NCBI RefSeq assembly: GCF_025137375.1
Contig: NZ_CP073720.1
Coordinates: forward strand, 3,248,501-3,312,500
Source of the DNA: Dactylosporangium fulvum
Lineage (GTDB): Bacteria > Actinomycetota > Actinomycetes > Mycobacteriales > Micromonosporaceae
Direction of reading: 5' to 3'
Length of the DNA: 64,000 nucleotides
The notes under the pieces were generated by a model, which ran no database searches, was not told where the DNA came from, and worked only from the letters and a program-made list of their open reading frames with translations. Numbering within the stretch: position 1 is the stretch's first letter; each line of letters begins with the position of its first letter. Of this stretch, positions 8,215 through 16,601 are shown piece by piece. Position numbers and translations under genes: made by a program.

Positions 8215-8640
8215 GACGATGCCGGCGTCGTAGGCGCGGATGATGGCCGCGGCGCGGTCGCGGACCCCGAGCTTGAGGAAGATGGCCGAGATATGGCCCT
8301 TGACGGTGCGCTCGGCCAGGAAGAGCCATTCCGCGATCTCAGCGTTGTTGGCCCCGGAGGCCACCAGGCGGAGCACCTCCAGCTCGCGCTCGCTCAACGG
8401 CTCGACCGAGCGGGCGGGGTCGGTTGCGCCGGGCCGCCGCCGGAGGGTGCCCATGACCCGGCCGGCGACGCGGGGATCGAGCCACACACCGCCGCGGGCG
8501 GTGATGCCGACGGCGCTGACGAGGTCGTTGGCCGGGGCATCCTTGAGGACGAACCCGGCCGCCCCGGCCTCCTGATCGCCGCGAGTTCGGGGAAGTATGT
8601 GATCTCCGGGGTGGAAATCGACAGCAGGCGCAGCGCACTA
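8215..8640 (-). pseudogene. NarL-type response regulator, broken
   Basis: The LuxR-type HTH is intact (LSERELEVLRLVASGANNAE, then ERTVKGHISAIFLKLGVRDR). Before it lies the end of a receiver domain (EAGAAGFVLKDAP), and before that a strand/helix piece (STPEITYFPELAAI) in a different frame, so there is a frameshift near 8570. The first two thirds of the receiver, with its phosphorylated aspartate, are missing. The frame also lacks a stop in the normal place and reads on antisense through the neighbouring gene. Confidence 0.7.
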
Positions 8641-8684
8641 CAGTGAGCCTGCCGGCAGCGGCGTGCCACGCCAGAAAGGGCGCA

Positions 8685-9563
8685 GTGGATCTTCTTGCTA
8701 TCGCGTTGGCGTTGACCGCGGCGGTCATCCACGCGTGCTGGAGCCTGCTGAGCAAACGCCTCTCGCGATACGACCCCGCGGCGTTCGTCTGGCTGGCATC
8801 GCTCGGCTCGCTGCTCGCCTACGGCCCGATCGTGCTGGTGCTGACCGGCAGCGCGGCACTGCACCCGACCGGGACGCAGGTCGTGTTCATGGCCGGCAGC
8901 ATCCTGATCAACCTCGGCTACTTCATGCTCACGCAGTACGGGTACCGCAACGGCGACCTGTCCTTCGTGTACCCCATCGCCCGGGGGACCGGCCCGATCC
9001 TGGCCACGCTCGGCGGCGTCGTGCTGCTCGGGCAGGTGCCCAGCGCCCTCGGCGTCGTCGGCCTCCTCGCCGTCGCCGCAGGCGTCATGACCCTCGGCCT
9101 GCTCGGGCGACCAGGTACGTCCGGCGACCGGCCCGCCCCCGCGTCCGGCCTCGCCTACGCCCTGCTGTCCGGGGTGGCGATCGCCGCCTACACGCTGTGG
9201 GACCAGCACGCGGTCGGCGCACTGGCGATCTCCCCGCTGCTGCTCAACGTGGTCGACGACGCCGGCCGCGTCGTGCTGCTCGCGCCGGTGGCCGTCCGCA
9301 ACCGGCACGAGGTACGCCGGCTGTGGCGGGAGTGCCGGTGGCTGATCGTGGCCGCCGGCACCCTGATGCCGGTGCCGTATCTGCTGTTCCTGTACGCGTT
9401 GCGGCTCGCACCGGCCAGCGTCGTGTCGCCGGTCCGCGAGGTCAGCGTCGTGCTGGTCGTGCTCGCCGGCGGCAGGCTCCTCGCCGAGGGGCAGCTGCGG
9501 GTCAAGCTCCTGGTGTCCGCGACGGTACTGCTCGGCCTGGTCACCCTCACCGTCGGCGCCTAG
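8685..9563 (+). CDS. EamA-type (DMT superfamily) transporter
   Basis: A 292-aa inner-membrane protein with about ten hydrophobic spans arranged as two EamA repeats (residues about 3-135 and 155-290). The family exports amino acids, nucleosides or other small metabolites; the substrate cannot be read from sequence. GTG 8685 is preferred over GTG 8643 because AAAGGG lies six bases upstream and the protein then begins directly with the first span (VDLLAIALALTAAV). It overlaps the Nudix gene tail to tail by four bases. Confidence 0.85.
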   Translation: MDLLAIALALTAAVIHACWSLLSKRLSRYDPAAFVWLASLGSLLAYGPIVLVLTGSAALHPTGTQVVFMAGSILINLGYFMLTQYGYRNGDLSFVYPIARGTGPILATLGGVVLLGQVPSALGVVGLLAVAAGVMTLGLLGRPGTSGDRPAPASGLAYALLSGVAIAAYTLWDQHAVGALAISPLLLNVVDDAGRVVLLAPVAVRNRHEVRRLWRECRWLIVAAGTLMPVPYLLFLYALRLAPASVVSPVREVSVVLVVLAGGRLLAEGQLRVKLLVSATVLLGLVTLTVGA

Positions 9564-10012
9564 GGCCGCAGCGCGCGGGCCACGGTGTCGTGCAGCAGTT
9601 GGTCGAACGGCGGGCTGTTCTGCAGAATCCGGGGCAGCTCCGCCCGGCCGAACCACGCGTACTCCGTGTGCTTGTCCCACTCCAGCTTCGGATCCGTGAG
9701 ATCCCCGCCGACCTCGACCACGTAGCTCACCTCGTGGCGTTGCACCCCGTCGTCACCGGTGTAGACGACCACGCCGAGATCCCGCACGACCCGTTGCAGG
9801 GTCCATCCGGTCTCCTCGGTGATCTCCCGCGCGAGCGCCTCCCGCAACGTCTCGCCGGGCTCCACGTGCCCGGCCACGAGGTCCCAGCACCCGGGGAACA
9901 GCGACCGGTCCGGCCCGCGCCGCTGGAGGAACACCCGCCCCTGCGCGTCGAGGACCACCGCCCCGACACACCACACCTGTTCCGCGTCCGGCACCGCGTC
10001 CAGCTCGTACAT
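9560..10012 (-). CDS. Nudix hydrolase
   Basis: A 150-aa Nudix-domain protein. The full box GX5EX7REUXEEXGU is present in GHVEPGETLREALAREITEETGW (about residues 48-70), which places the Mg2+-binding glutamates. The family hydrolyses nucleoside diphosphates linked to another moiety; this short form resembles isopentenyl-diphosphate isomerase-like or housecleaning Nudix enzymes, without further resolution. ATG 10012 is the natural start; the open frame upstream has no family features. Confidence 0.85.
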   Translation of the reverse strand: MYELDAVPDAEQVWCVGAVVLDAQGRVFLQRRGPDRSLFPGCWDLVAGHVEPGETLREALAREITEETGWTLQRVVRDLGVVVYTGDDGVQRHEVSYVVEVGGDLTDPKLEWDKHTEYAWFGRAELPRILQNSPPFDQLLHDTVARALRP

Positions 10013-10643
10013 GCCGTCACTGTATGCGGCCGGACGGGGTACGCACCGAACCGGAGCGGATGACCCGGTAAGCAGGCGCACCTGGCCGCGTGCGGCGCCA
10101 TCCACTTCCTCGTCGGCTGCCCGGCCGGTGTACTGCAACTTCATGGCCATGCGCCGGGCCACGTTCGCCGGCGACCGCCCGCACGACTCGGCGAAGCTGA
10201 GCCGCCTGCTCGAACTGGCCCGCGAGGTGCTGGCCACGGTGGTCGCCGTCCTCGGTGCCGCCTACGGCCGGCACAGCACCATCGCGCAGGCATCCCCGGG
10301 CGTCGTGGACATCTCCGAGGTCCAGTTCGACGCCCGGCGGATGCCTGCGCCAGGTCGTTACCTTGCGGATGATCCTCTCCCACTGACCGTGGGCGCTGAG
10401 CGGTCGACGGTGCTGCTCGTTCTCCGTGCGAGCAGCACCGTCGGTATCGCGGCGCAGGCGGCCGCGTTTGTCGGCGTGTTGCAGGCGTAGAGTTGGTTTT
10501 GGGTACTCCAGACCCCGGTGACCGATATGGACCGCCGACGGACCACGGCCGGCGCAGCACGAACCGAGTCACGCTGATTGAAGCTGCAGGTTTCTACACC
10601 GGTCACCTCCGGTGGCAGCCGCAGGTCGGGAGAGGGGCCAGTC
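10013..10643. other. Gap of 630 bases, one weak reading frame
   Basis: A plus-strand frame opens at ATG 10143 and ends at 10490 (115 codons). Its first 70 codons read as a plausible helical protein (FAGDRPHDSAKLSRLLELAR...), but the second half runs straight through a perfect inverted repeat at 10405-10443, so I do not call it a gene. It may be a remnant. No other gene recognised. Confidence 0.35.
10405..10443. terminator. Perfect 15-bp inverted repeat, 9-base loop
   Basis: CGACGGTGCTGCTCG at 10405-10419 pairs completely with CGAGCAGCACCGTCG at 10429-10443. No T-run follows. A transcription terminator is the simplest reading, but no intact gene ends just before it on either strand, so the end of a lost gene or mobile element is also possible. 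Confidence 0.45.
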
Positions 10644-11210
10644 ATGTTCACCGCCGCCCAACGCGTCACAGTCGTTCCGCCGGGACCACCGAGCCAGCCG
10701 AGGATGTCGCTCGCTGCGGTGCGGGCAAGTCGAGCTGTCCTTGACGGCGGGTGGTGGCCCCGTTCCCGGGATCCGGTGGCGGAACTGCCGGGGTTGATCC
10801 TCGCCCTGAACGAACGGTACGGACCGATCCGTCAGCTGATGCTCAACAGCGGCACCTGGGATGGCCACTTCCGGCGCCTCGCGGTTGGCACCCGCGTCGT
10901 GCGGGTCGGCTGGTTCAGTACCGTCGACCCCGGCATGCTGATCGCCACCACCGAGCGCGGCGACCAGATCGACCTGCTCGTCGTGCCGCCCGAGGCCACC
11001 GCCGCCACCGCAGACACCGCGATGGCCACGGCCGCCGATCCGACCAACCGCCTGCGCGCAGCGGCCATCCTCGCTGCATCCCGCACCGCACCGGCCGCCG
11101 AGCGCAGTGAAGGCGTCGACCCAAGCACCGTGTGGGACAACGAAGGCGGCCACAGCGCCCGGGAGCCCTCGCGACGGCATGTCCCAGCCGAGCCGGCGAA
11201 CACCTTATGA
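10644..11210 (+). CDS. DUF5994 family protein
   Basis: A 188-aa protein with the DUF5994 pattern: GGWWPRSRDPVAELPGL (about 33-49), ERYGPIRQLMLNSGTWD, and the strand LLVVPPEATA. The family is confined to actinobacteria, often several copies per genome near stress and ANTAR genes; function unknown. ATG 10644 follows a GGGAGAGGGG stretch and is preferred to an upstream ATG at 10578. The C-terminal 40 residues are low-complexity. It ends beside the desaturase fragment at 11254-11394. Confidence 0.75.
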   Translation: MFTAAQRVTVVPPGPPSQPRMSLAAVRASRAVLDGGWWPRSRDPVAELPGLILALNERYGPIRQLMLNSGTWDGHFRRLAVGTRVVRVGWFSTVDPGMLIATTERGDQIDLLVVPPEATAATADTAMATAADPTNRLRAAAILAASRTAPAAERSEGVDPSTVWDNEGGHSAREPSRRHVPAEPANTL

Positions 11211-11253
11211 CCTGCGTTCGAAACCGCCGGTTCGACCTGATCGAGGTTCTGCT

Positions 11254-11394
11254 TGCGGTTGTGGCGCGTAGTGGTTGGTCGACGTCGTGGAGGTGGTGCA
11301 GGGTTTGGGCGTAGGAGTGCAGCAGGGTGGTCTCGTAGTACGACACGTCGTGTTGCTGGCAGAAGGACCGCACGAGGGGTTGGGCGCGGCGTCG
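11254..11394 (-). pseudogene. Fatty-acid desaturase 3'-end fragment (copy at 11.3 kb)
   Basis: Forty-seven codons (AQPLVRSFCQQHDVSYYETT, then LLHSYAQTLHHLHDV) match the C-terminus of the intact desaturase at 18926-20032 almost residue for residue. All three histidine boxes are absent. The fragment stops exactly where the divergent Acg-type fragment begins (11394), so both were cut at one junction. Confidence 0.75.
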
Positions 11395-11939
11395 AGGCCG
11401 AAGGAACCAGGTTGCACATCCTGCGTCGGGACCAGCTCCTCGACCTCGCCGCCGCGGCCAGCCAGGCCCAACGCGTCGAGGCCGCCGATCCGGCGTGGCA
11501 GGCAGAGTTGGCATACTGGACCGGCGGCACCCGACCCGCCGGCACCGGCATCCCAGACGCCACCATCCCGCAGCGCGCGCCCCGCACGACCGTGCCCGGC
11601 CGAGACTTCGGCCACCACGGCGACCTGCCGATCAGCGCAGCACACGACAAGGCCGCCGTCTTCGCGATCGTCTACGGCCGCGAGGACCAACCCCTGGACT
11701 GGCTACGCGCCGGCGAAGCGCTCTCAGCCGGCTGGCTCACCGCCACCGAGCTGGGTGTGTCGGTCTTGCCGCTCAGCGCCACCGTCGAGGTGGCCGCCAC
11801 CCATGAGGCGATGCGGGCACTACTCGCCGGCCTCGGCCGCCCCTACCTCGTCCTGCGGCTCGGATCGATCGAACCGACCGAAAGGGTTGCGCCACACGCA
11901 CCGCGGCTGCGAGCCGATCAGATCATCGAACGGCCGTAG
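11394..11939 (+). pseudogene. Acg-type nitroreductase, C-terminal half
   Basis: Reads VEAEGTRLHILRRDQLLDLA to the stop, the second half of an Acg-family (nitroreductase-like flavin) protein: DPAWQAELAYWTGG, then DWLRAGEALSAGWLTATELG, then the final strand YLVLRLGSIEPTE. The N-terminal flavin-binding half is missing and the frame upstream is antisense to the desaturase scrap. The intact paralogue lies next door at 12034-13041, facing it. Probably the residue of a duplicated acg gene. Confidence 0.7.
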
Positions 11940-12033
11940 CGGGGGCGGAACCGGCCGTTGGCGTGCCGATCTCCCGCCGGCCGCGTATGGGCGGCCACGA
12001 TGCGTACGGGGGTGGTTTGCGGTGCGACGCGGG

Positions 12034-13041
12034 TCAACTCGTCGCGATGACTTCGATGACCTCGTCGCATGGGCGGCGCGATGCCGGCGGTACCGGGGGC
12101 GCGCTCTCGTTGACACCGAGCCGGACGGTCAGTTGTGGATACCCGGCTGGTGCGATCGCCCCGCGTAGTACCGTCCGCGCACCGGGGACCTCGACCACAT
12201 CGCTCATCGCCGACGACGCCAGCCCGATGGTTGTGGCGGTGAGCAGGACCGCGCTGAGCGCCTCCCCGGTGCGCAGCCAGTCCGCCCTGGTGTCGTGTGC
12301 GGTCGCGAACGCCAGGTAGGTGGTGTACCGGTCGTCGCCGGGGCCGGGAGCCGGGCCCGGCGTCGCGCCGGGAGCGAAGTCGTGTGCCGGCCCGGTCCGT
12401 GTCACCGCCGGGACGGCCGCTGTCGCCGGCACACCGTCGCGGGTCGATGGTATGCGGTGGGTTGGCCAGGTGTCAGTCTCGTCCTGGTAGCCGAGGTCGC
12501 GTTGCTCGACTGCCGCCGCTGACCGTGCGACGAGTGCCCGGACGCCCACCTGTGCTGGGTCGAACGCGTGCGTGCTGACCCCGAACGGTTCTGTGGTGTG
12601 GCGCAGCAGGTCTATCACCGCGTCCGGTAGCGGCCGGACGCCCAGGAATGGGCGCTGATCGGTGCGCCGCGTGCGCAGGGCATGATGCAGGCGCATGTCG
12701 TCGGCTGTCACCTGGTGCGGGCCGGTGAGCGTCAGTCTGGCGAGCAGGTCCGGGTCGGCTGGATCGTCGATCCGTTCGACGGTGGCTGCGGCCCCGAGGA
12801 CGGCGAGCACGACGATGGCATGGTGCAGGACCGCACCGCAGCTGACGATCATCAACCGACCCTCCGGGTCGGTGACGGTCAACTGGCGGGAGCGGTCCGC
12901 GTGCAGTTCGAGGGCGTTGCCGCGGATGCGCCAGCGCCAGGGCTGGGAGTTCTCGATCGACGGGGCCAGACACGCCACACGGGCCGCCTCGTACAACACA
13001 TCCTCAGCGGACAACGGCGCGGGTTGCTGGATCTCACTCAT
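12034..13041 (-). CDS. Acg-family nitroreductase-like protein
   Basis: A 335-aa protein of the Acg group, degenerate tandem nitroreductases that bind FMN; in mycobacteria acg belongs to the hypoxia/NO (DosR) regulon. The N-terminal half begins ARVACLAPSIENSQPWRWRI, the nitroreductase phosphate-binding region, and the second half carries DWLRTGEALSAVLLTATTIG followed by PQLTVRLG. Full length for the family. It probably stores or sequesters flavin rather than reducing nitro compounds, which is inference from the family. ATG 13041. Confidence 0.8.
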   Translation of the reverse strand: MSEIQQPAPLSAEDVLYEAARVACLAPSIENSQPWRWRIRGNALELHADRSRQLTVTDPEGRLMIVSCGAVLHHAIVVLAVLGAAATVERIDDPADPDLLARLTLTGPHQVTADDMRLHHALRTRRTDQRPFLGVRPLPDAVIDLLRHTTEPFGVSTHAFDPAQVGVRALVARSAAAVEQRDLGYQDETDTWPTHRIPSTRDGVPATAAVPAVTRTGPAHDFAPGATPGPAPGPGDDRYTTYLAFATAHDTRADWLRTGEALSAVLLTATTIGLASSAMSDVVEVPGARTVLRGAIAPAGYPQLTVRLGVNESAPPVPPASRRPCDEVIEVIATS

Positions 13042-13340
13042 CGGTGTGCCTCCATTCGCGTGTCTCCCACTGCGCTACGACGGTGCGGGCAGACACCGTC
13101 GGACGGGCCACGGCCGGACGGAAGGCTCATGATGATCAACGCCCTTTGCGAAACATGCCGCAGACATACCGGCTGGACCGGCATCTTCTACTGCAGCGCT
13201 GGGAGTGGCCGGTCGTGACCGCAGGGCCCGGACGGATGGGATCGCCGACACAAGCGCCGACCGTCCCGTTGACACGCGACAACGCACCCCAAGGCGATGC
13301 CGCGGATGCCACGCCGGGGCGTTGCCGGGCCGTCGCCTCC
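13042..13340. other. Intergenic with one possible tiny ORF
   Basis: A 29-codon frame at 13129-13218 (+) starts after GGAAGG and encodes MMINALCETC with a CxxC pair and a later cysteine; it is too short to judge. Nothing else recognised. The region is the upstream sequence of the acg gene and the 3' flank of the Asp23-type gene. Confidence 0.3.
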
Positions 13341-14003
13341 TCATGATGGCCCGACCACGTCGTCTGCGGTGACGTTGATCGTGATGTGGTGCAGGCCGAT
13401 GGCGTCGCGGAGTTCGTTGATGACGCGGCGTTGCACCTCCCGAGCGACGTCGTTGATGGGTTCGCCGTAGGTGACGGCGAGGGTGAGTTCGATGGCGGCG
13501 GTCTGTCCGAGGATGCCGACGGCCGTGTGGGGATAGCGGTGGTGCCGTGTGGCGGTGTCGGTCAGGGTCGCCAGTGGCTCGTGGGTGCTGCGACCGAAGG
13601 CGATGCTTACGCCTGGTACGCGCATGGCGGCGCTACGGGCCAGGACCGCCACGGTGCGGGCGGCCACCCGGATGCTGCCGGCGCCGGTCGGCTCCAGGGT
13701 GTACCAGACGTCGTGGAGCAGCTGGGCGAGGCGGCGCATGACGGTGGCGGTCAGGGCCGGCGGCGCGGTGATCGGGATGGAGGCGAGGGCGAGGATCGGG
13801 GTCCACAGGTCGCCGAGCTCGGTCAGGGCAGCCCTGCAGTGGGGACAGTCTTCCTGGTGTGCGTCGAACTCGGTGGCGTTGCGATCGGCGGCCTGCTCGA
13901 GGAGGTCGTCGATGTCGGCTCCGCAGGCCAGCCGACCGCCGGGGGCGCGCAGCAGCGGCGCCGGGTCGGCGCCGGGATCGCCGTGCGGTACTTCGTTGCT
14001 CAT
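13341..14003 (-). CDS. Zinc anti-sigma (ZAS)/Asp23 fusion protein
   Basis: A 220-aa soluble protein in two parts. Residues 28-60 carry H49-x3-C53-x2-C56, the signature of zinc-binding anti-sigma factors. The C-terminal part (about 95-220) is an Asp23/Gls24 domain: DVWYTLEPTGAGSIRVAART, then IELTLAVTYGEPINDVAREV, then ITINVTADDV. GGAGGTG overlaps the stop of the sigma gene, and ATG 14003 lies ten bases beyond it, so the two are co-translated. I infer an anti-sigma factor for that ECF sigma that uses an alkaline-shock domain in place of a membrane sensor. No membrane span is present. Confidence 0.7.
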   Translation of the reverse strand: MSNEVPHGDPGADPAPLLRAPGGRLACGADIDDLLEQAADRNATEFDAHQEDCPHCRAALTELGDLWTPILALASIPITAPPALTATVMRRLAQLLHDVWYTLEPTGAGSIRVAARTVAVLARSAAMRVPGVSIAFGRSTHEPLATLTDTATRHHRYPHTAVGILGQTAAIELTLAVTYGEPINDVAREVQRRVINELRDAIGLHHITINVTADDVVGPS

Positions 14004-14013
14004 CGGGGTGTCG

Positions 14014-14556
14014 TCACCTCCAGTCCTGCAGCGTTGTGGCAAGTGTGCGCCGTGCGCGGTAGAGGTGGCTACGGACCGCCGCGACTGTGCTGCCGGTGAT
14101 CTCGGCGATCTCGCTGTAGCTGAGCCCCTCGAACTGGTGCAGGATCAGTGCGAGGCGCTGCGCGGTGGGCAGCGCGTCGATGGCCTCGGTGACCGCGGCG
14201 GCGATCAGGTCCTGTTCGGCTTGTTCTGCCGGTCCGTGTGCCGGGTCGGCCGGCTCGGGCATTGCGTTGAGCGTTTCGGTCCGCGCCGTGCGGGTGCTCT
14301 TGTTCAGGGCGCGGGTGGTGACGATGCGGTACAGCCAGGTGGCGAAGCTGCTTTCGGCTCGGAAGGTGGGCAGGGCTTGCCACGCGGCCAGGAGCGCGTC
14401 CTGGGTGACGTCCTCGGCGTCCTCGCGGTTCCCCAACAGCCTCAAGGCGACCCGGTAGGCGCGCGGGCCGTGGCGTTCGACGAGTACCTGGTAGGCGTCG
14501 AGATAACCCTCGCGTGCGCGCCGAACCAGGTAGGCGTCGTCGATCGCGGGTTCCAT
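14014..14556 (-). CDS. ECF-type RNA polymerase sigma factor
   Basis: A 180-aa group IV sigma factor. Region 2 spans about residues 9-85 (GNREDAEDVTQDALLAAW, then SSFATWLYRIVTTRALN) and region 4 about 125-178 (ALPTAQRLALILHQFEGLSY, then SEIAEITGSTVAAVRSHLYR). There is no extra C-terminal domain. It is the first gene of a two-gene unit with the ZAS/Asp23 fusion and is divergent from the Asp23 operon 288 bases away, which it probably controls. Confidence 0.9.
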   Translation of the reverse strand: MEPAIDDAYLVRRAREGYLDAYQVLVERHGPRAYRVALRLLGNREDAEDVTQDALLAAWQALPTFRAESSFATWLYRIVTTRALNKSTRTARTETLNAMPEPADPAHGPAEQAEQDLIAAAVTEAIDALPTAQRLALILHQFEGLSYSEIAEITGSTVAAVRSHLYRARRTLATTLQDWR

Positions 14557-14843
14557 ACTTTCCCGGGTAGCTGGGCGGTGGCCAAGTGAAACGTGGCGGG
14601 TAAACCTGGCAATAGACCCGGCAACGTCTCGCGCTCACCATCAAGCGGTGCTGGAACGGCGGTCCATGAGCACGTTATGCCCCGTGGTCGGCGAAGAAAC
14701 CGGTGGCCAGGGGCGCGACGTTTCGACGCCCGGGGTGTCTAACCATGCAAGGGCCCACGCGGCGCCGATGCCGTGGCGGGCCTGAGCGGCCACCGCCTTG
14801 GCCGGCGTCTTCGTCGACCTCGATCACCGAGGAGCGCAGTTCC
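14557..14843. promoter_or_regulatory. Divergent promoter region of the sigma gene and the Asp23 operon
   Basis: A 287-base spacer without a convincing gene. It must carry promoters in both directions. I could not identify a pair of matching -35/-10 boxes on the two sides, which would be expected if the ECF factor drives both. Confidence 0.4.
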
Positions 14844-15329
14844 ATGACCCAGACCGTGGCACGAACCGACACCCCCGCCGAGACGAGCCCGGCACCCCGC
14901 AGCACGGAAGTCACCGGTCCGGCCCGGAAGAGCCGGCTGACCACCGAGGAAGGAAAGATCAGCGTTGCCGAGGGTGTGGTACAGAAAATCGCTGGCATCG
15001 CCTGCCGGGAAATCGGTGGCGTGCACGCCATGGGCGCCGGCGGCAGCCGCGCGTTCGGCGCGATCCGGGAGCGGATTCCGGGCAGCACCGGGCCCAACGT
15101 CGCTCAAGGTGTCGGCGTCGAGGTCGGTGAGAGCGAGGCAGCGGTCGACCTGGACATTGTCGTGGAGTACGGGGTCAGCATCGCCGATCTCGGACGTGGC
15201 ATCCAGCGCAACGTCAAACAGGCTGTCGAGCGGATGACCGGCCTGGAGGTCGTCGAGGTCAACATCAACGTCGACGACGTCCACCTACCCGAGTCCGGTG
15301 AAGGCCAGGACGAGTCGCGGGTGTCATGA
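14844..15329 (+). CDS. Asp23/Gls24 envelope stress protein 1
   Basis: A 161-aa Asp23 (alkaline shock) protein. The first 35 residues are Ala/Thr/Pro-rich. The domain then runs GKISVAEGVVQKIAGIACRE, IGGVHAMG, EAAVDLDIVVEYGVSIADLG and TGLEVVEVNINVDDVHLP. Family members are abundant cytosolic proteins that are tethered to the membrane by AmaP. ATG 14844 follows GAGGAG. It is the first gene of a seven-gene operon and is followed by an ATGA overlap. Confidence 0.88.
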   Translation: MTQTVARTDTPAETSPAPRSTEVTGPARKSRLTTEEGKISVAEGVVQKIAGIACREIGGVHAMGAGGSRAFGAIRERIPGSTGPNVAQGVGVEVGESEAAVDLDIVVEYGVSIADLGRGIQRNVKQAVERMTGLEVVEVNINVDDVHLPESGEGQDESRVS

Positions 15330-15706
15330 GCACGTCCGTCCGTACCCGGCAGGCTGCGGCAGCGATCGTCGACGGTGTCGACGTCGACGCGGTGGCCGTT
15401 GCGGTGCGGGCCTGCCCGGGTGTGGACGACCTGTACGGCAGCCGACCGGGTGGACCGGCCACGTATCTGCCTGGTCGGCGGGTCTACGGCGTGCGGGTCG
15501 ACCCGTACGTGCTGGAAGTTCAGGTCCGCGCGCGGTGGGGCGTGCCCGCTGTCGAGGTCGCCGTGCAGATCCGCCACGCGCTGCGAGTGCTCGCGCCCGC
15601 TCGACGCATCGACGTGATCATCGCCGACCTGACTGACCCGGCTGCCCCCGAGCTGGACCGTTCGGCTGGGAAAGTTCCGATCACAGTCAGCGAACAGGAT
15701 CAGTGA
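15326..15706 (+). CDS. Asp23-like small protein 2
   Basis: A 126-aa relative of Asp23, recognisable by the strand pattern VEVAVQIRHALRVLAPARRI near the C-terminus, the CPGVDDLYG opening and the position in the operon. The classic Asp23 core is shortened. ATG overlaps the previous stop as ATGA, indicating coupled translation. Probably an accessory envelope-stress protein; the role is not established. Confidence 0.65.
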   Translation: MSTSVRTRQAAAAIVDGVDVDAVAVAVRACPGVDDLYGSRPGGPATYLPGRRVYGVRVDPYVLEVQVRARWGVPAVEVAVQIRHALRVLAPARRIDVIIADLTDPAAPELDRSAGKVPITVSEQDQ

Positions 15707-15936
15707 ACGAGGAACAGCAGTGGCGGGCGCGCCGCGCGTTCATCCGGGCCCATCATCCCGACCGCGGCGGCGACGCCGCTGTCTTCATCGCCGGCCTAGC
15801 GCGGCTCGACCACGCCGGTCCGCCGGAGGCGTTCGACCGGGTGCGGGTGATCGTCGTGCGTCGTCGGCCGTTGGTGGTCCGGTTGATCCGGGCGCTGTCG
15901 CGACGATGCCGCCGCCGATCGGCACGGGTCTGCTAG
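15703..15936 (+). CDS. Small basic protein with a J-domain-like HPD motif
   Basis: A 77-aa protein starting with GTG in a GTGA overlap. The N-terminus RARRAFIRAHHPDRGGDAAV resembles helices II-III of a DnaJ domain with its HPD loop. The C-terminal third is very arginine-rich (VVRLIRALSRRCRRRSARVC). It is too short to be a full J domain (about 70 residues with four helices). A DnaK co-chaperone role is conceivable but unproven. Confidence 0.55.
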   Translation: MNEEQQWRARRAFIRAHHPDRGGDAAVFIAGLARLDHAGPPEAFDRVRVIVVRRRPLVVRLIRALSRRCRRRSARVC

Positions 15937-15970
15937 CCGATCCTTGCCGTTTCCACAGGATGTGAGAGAC

Positions 15971-16153
15971 ATGAACCATATCGTCTTCGGCACTGCGGTG
16001 GGCATGGCGCTGGGATTCGCGCTGGCCTTCGGCAGCTTCGGTCAGATGCTGATCGTGGCGCTGTTCGCCGCGCTCGGCTTCGGCGCCGCCAAGGTGCTCA
16101 GCGGCGAGGTGGACCTGGGTAGCTACCGCGCCAATCGGAGCGGTAGACGATGA
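15971..16153 (+). CDS. DUF2273-like small integral membrane protein
   Basis: A 60-aa protein with two hydrophobic segments (about 4-22 and 25-42) and a short basic tail. DUF2273 proteins of this size accompany Asp23 and AmaP genes in Firmicutes and actinobacteria. ATG 15971 is chosen over an upstream ATG because AGGATGTGAGAG precedes it and the span then starts at once. The stop overlaps the next ATG (ATGA). Confidence 0.7.
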   Translation: MNHIVFGTAVGMALGFALAFGSFGQMLIVALFAALGFGAAKVLSGEVDLGSYRANRSGRR

Positions 16154-16581
16154 CCGTCGACCCCCAACCCCCGACGGTAGAAGAAGCCCCCGGCCGGGCC
16201 GACGACACCGTACCCGGGTCGATCACCATCGCCGACACGGTCGTGGCGAAGCTGGCCTCCCGCGCGGTGCTGGAAACAGCTGACGCCGGCGCCGCGGCGG
16301 CCCGCATGTTCGGCCAGGTCATACCCGGTGCCGAGCACCTCGGTTTCCGGCAGACTGACCTCACCGGCCTGCCCAAGGCATCCGCCCAGGTCGACGGGAA
16401 TGTCGCCTTCATCGAGCTGGTGATCAGCGTGCGCTGGCCGGCGTCGGTGCCGCAGGTCACCGCCGCTGTCCGCCAACACGTACGCGACCGGCTGACCGCC
16501 CTGACCGGGCTGACCGTCGCCGAGGCACGCATCGTGGTTACCGACCTGGTTACCGAGATCCCACCGTCGCGGGCGCGGTAG
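16150..16581 (+). CDS. Asp23/Gls24 envelope stress protein 3
   Basis: A 143-aa Asp23-type protein: GSITIADTVVAKLASRAVLE, then AFIELVISVRWPASVPQVTA and TGLTVAEARIVVTDLVTEIP. It starts in an ATGA overlap with the DUF2273-like gene and is followed after 20 bases by the DUF6286 gene. Three divergent Asp23 domains in one operon suggest hetero-oligomers at the membrane; this is inference. Confidence 0.82.
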   Translation: MTVDPQPPTVEEAPGRADDTVPGSITIADTVVAKLASRAVLETADAGAAAARMFGQVIPGAEHLGFRQTDLTGLPKASAQVDGNVAFIELVISVRWPASVPQVTAAVRQHVRDRLTALTGLTVAEARIVVTDLVTEIPPSRAR

Positions 16582-16601
16582 AGGCGAAGGGAAGCGCCGC
16601 C

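Noticed and set aside
7264..8487. 407-codon minus-strand frame containing a LuxR HTH
   Set aside because: Only the first 91 codons are a real HTH; the rest is antisense of the zinc-ribbon gene. Annotated as a broken response regulator instead.
8394..9680. 428-codon minus-strand frame across the EamA gene
   Set aside because: Arg/Gly/His-rich composition is typical of an antisense shadow; the EamA frame has clear membrane spans.
10143..10490. 115-codon ORF on the plus strand
   Set aside because: Second half runs through a perfect hairpin and the product has no recognisable family; kept only as a comment.
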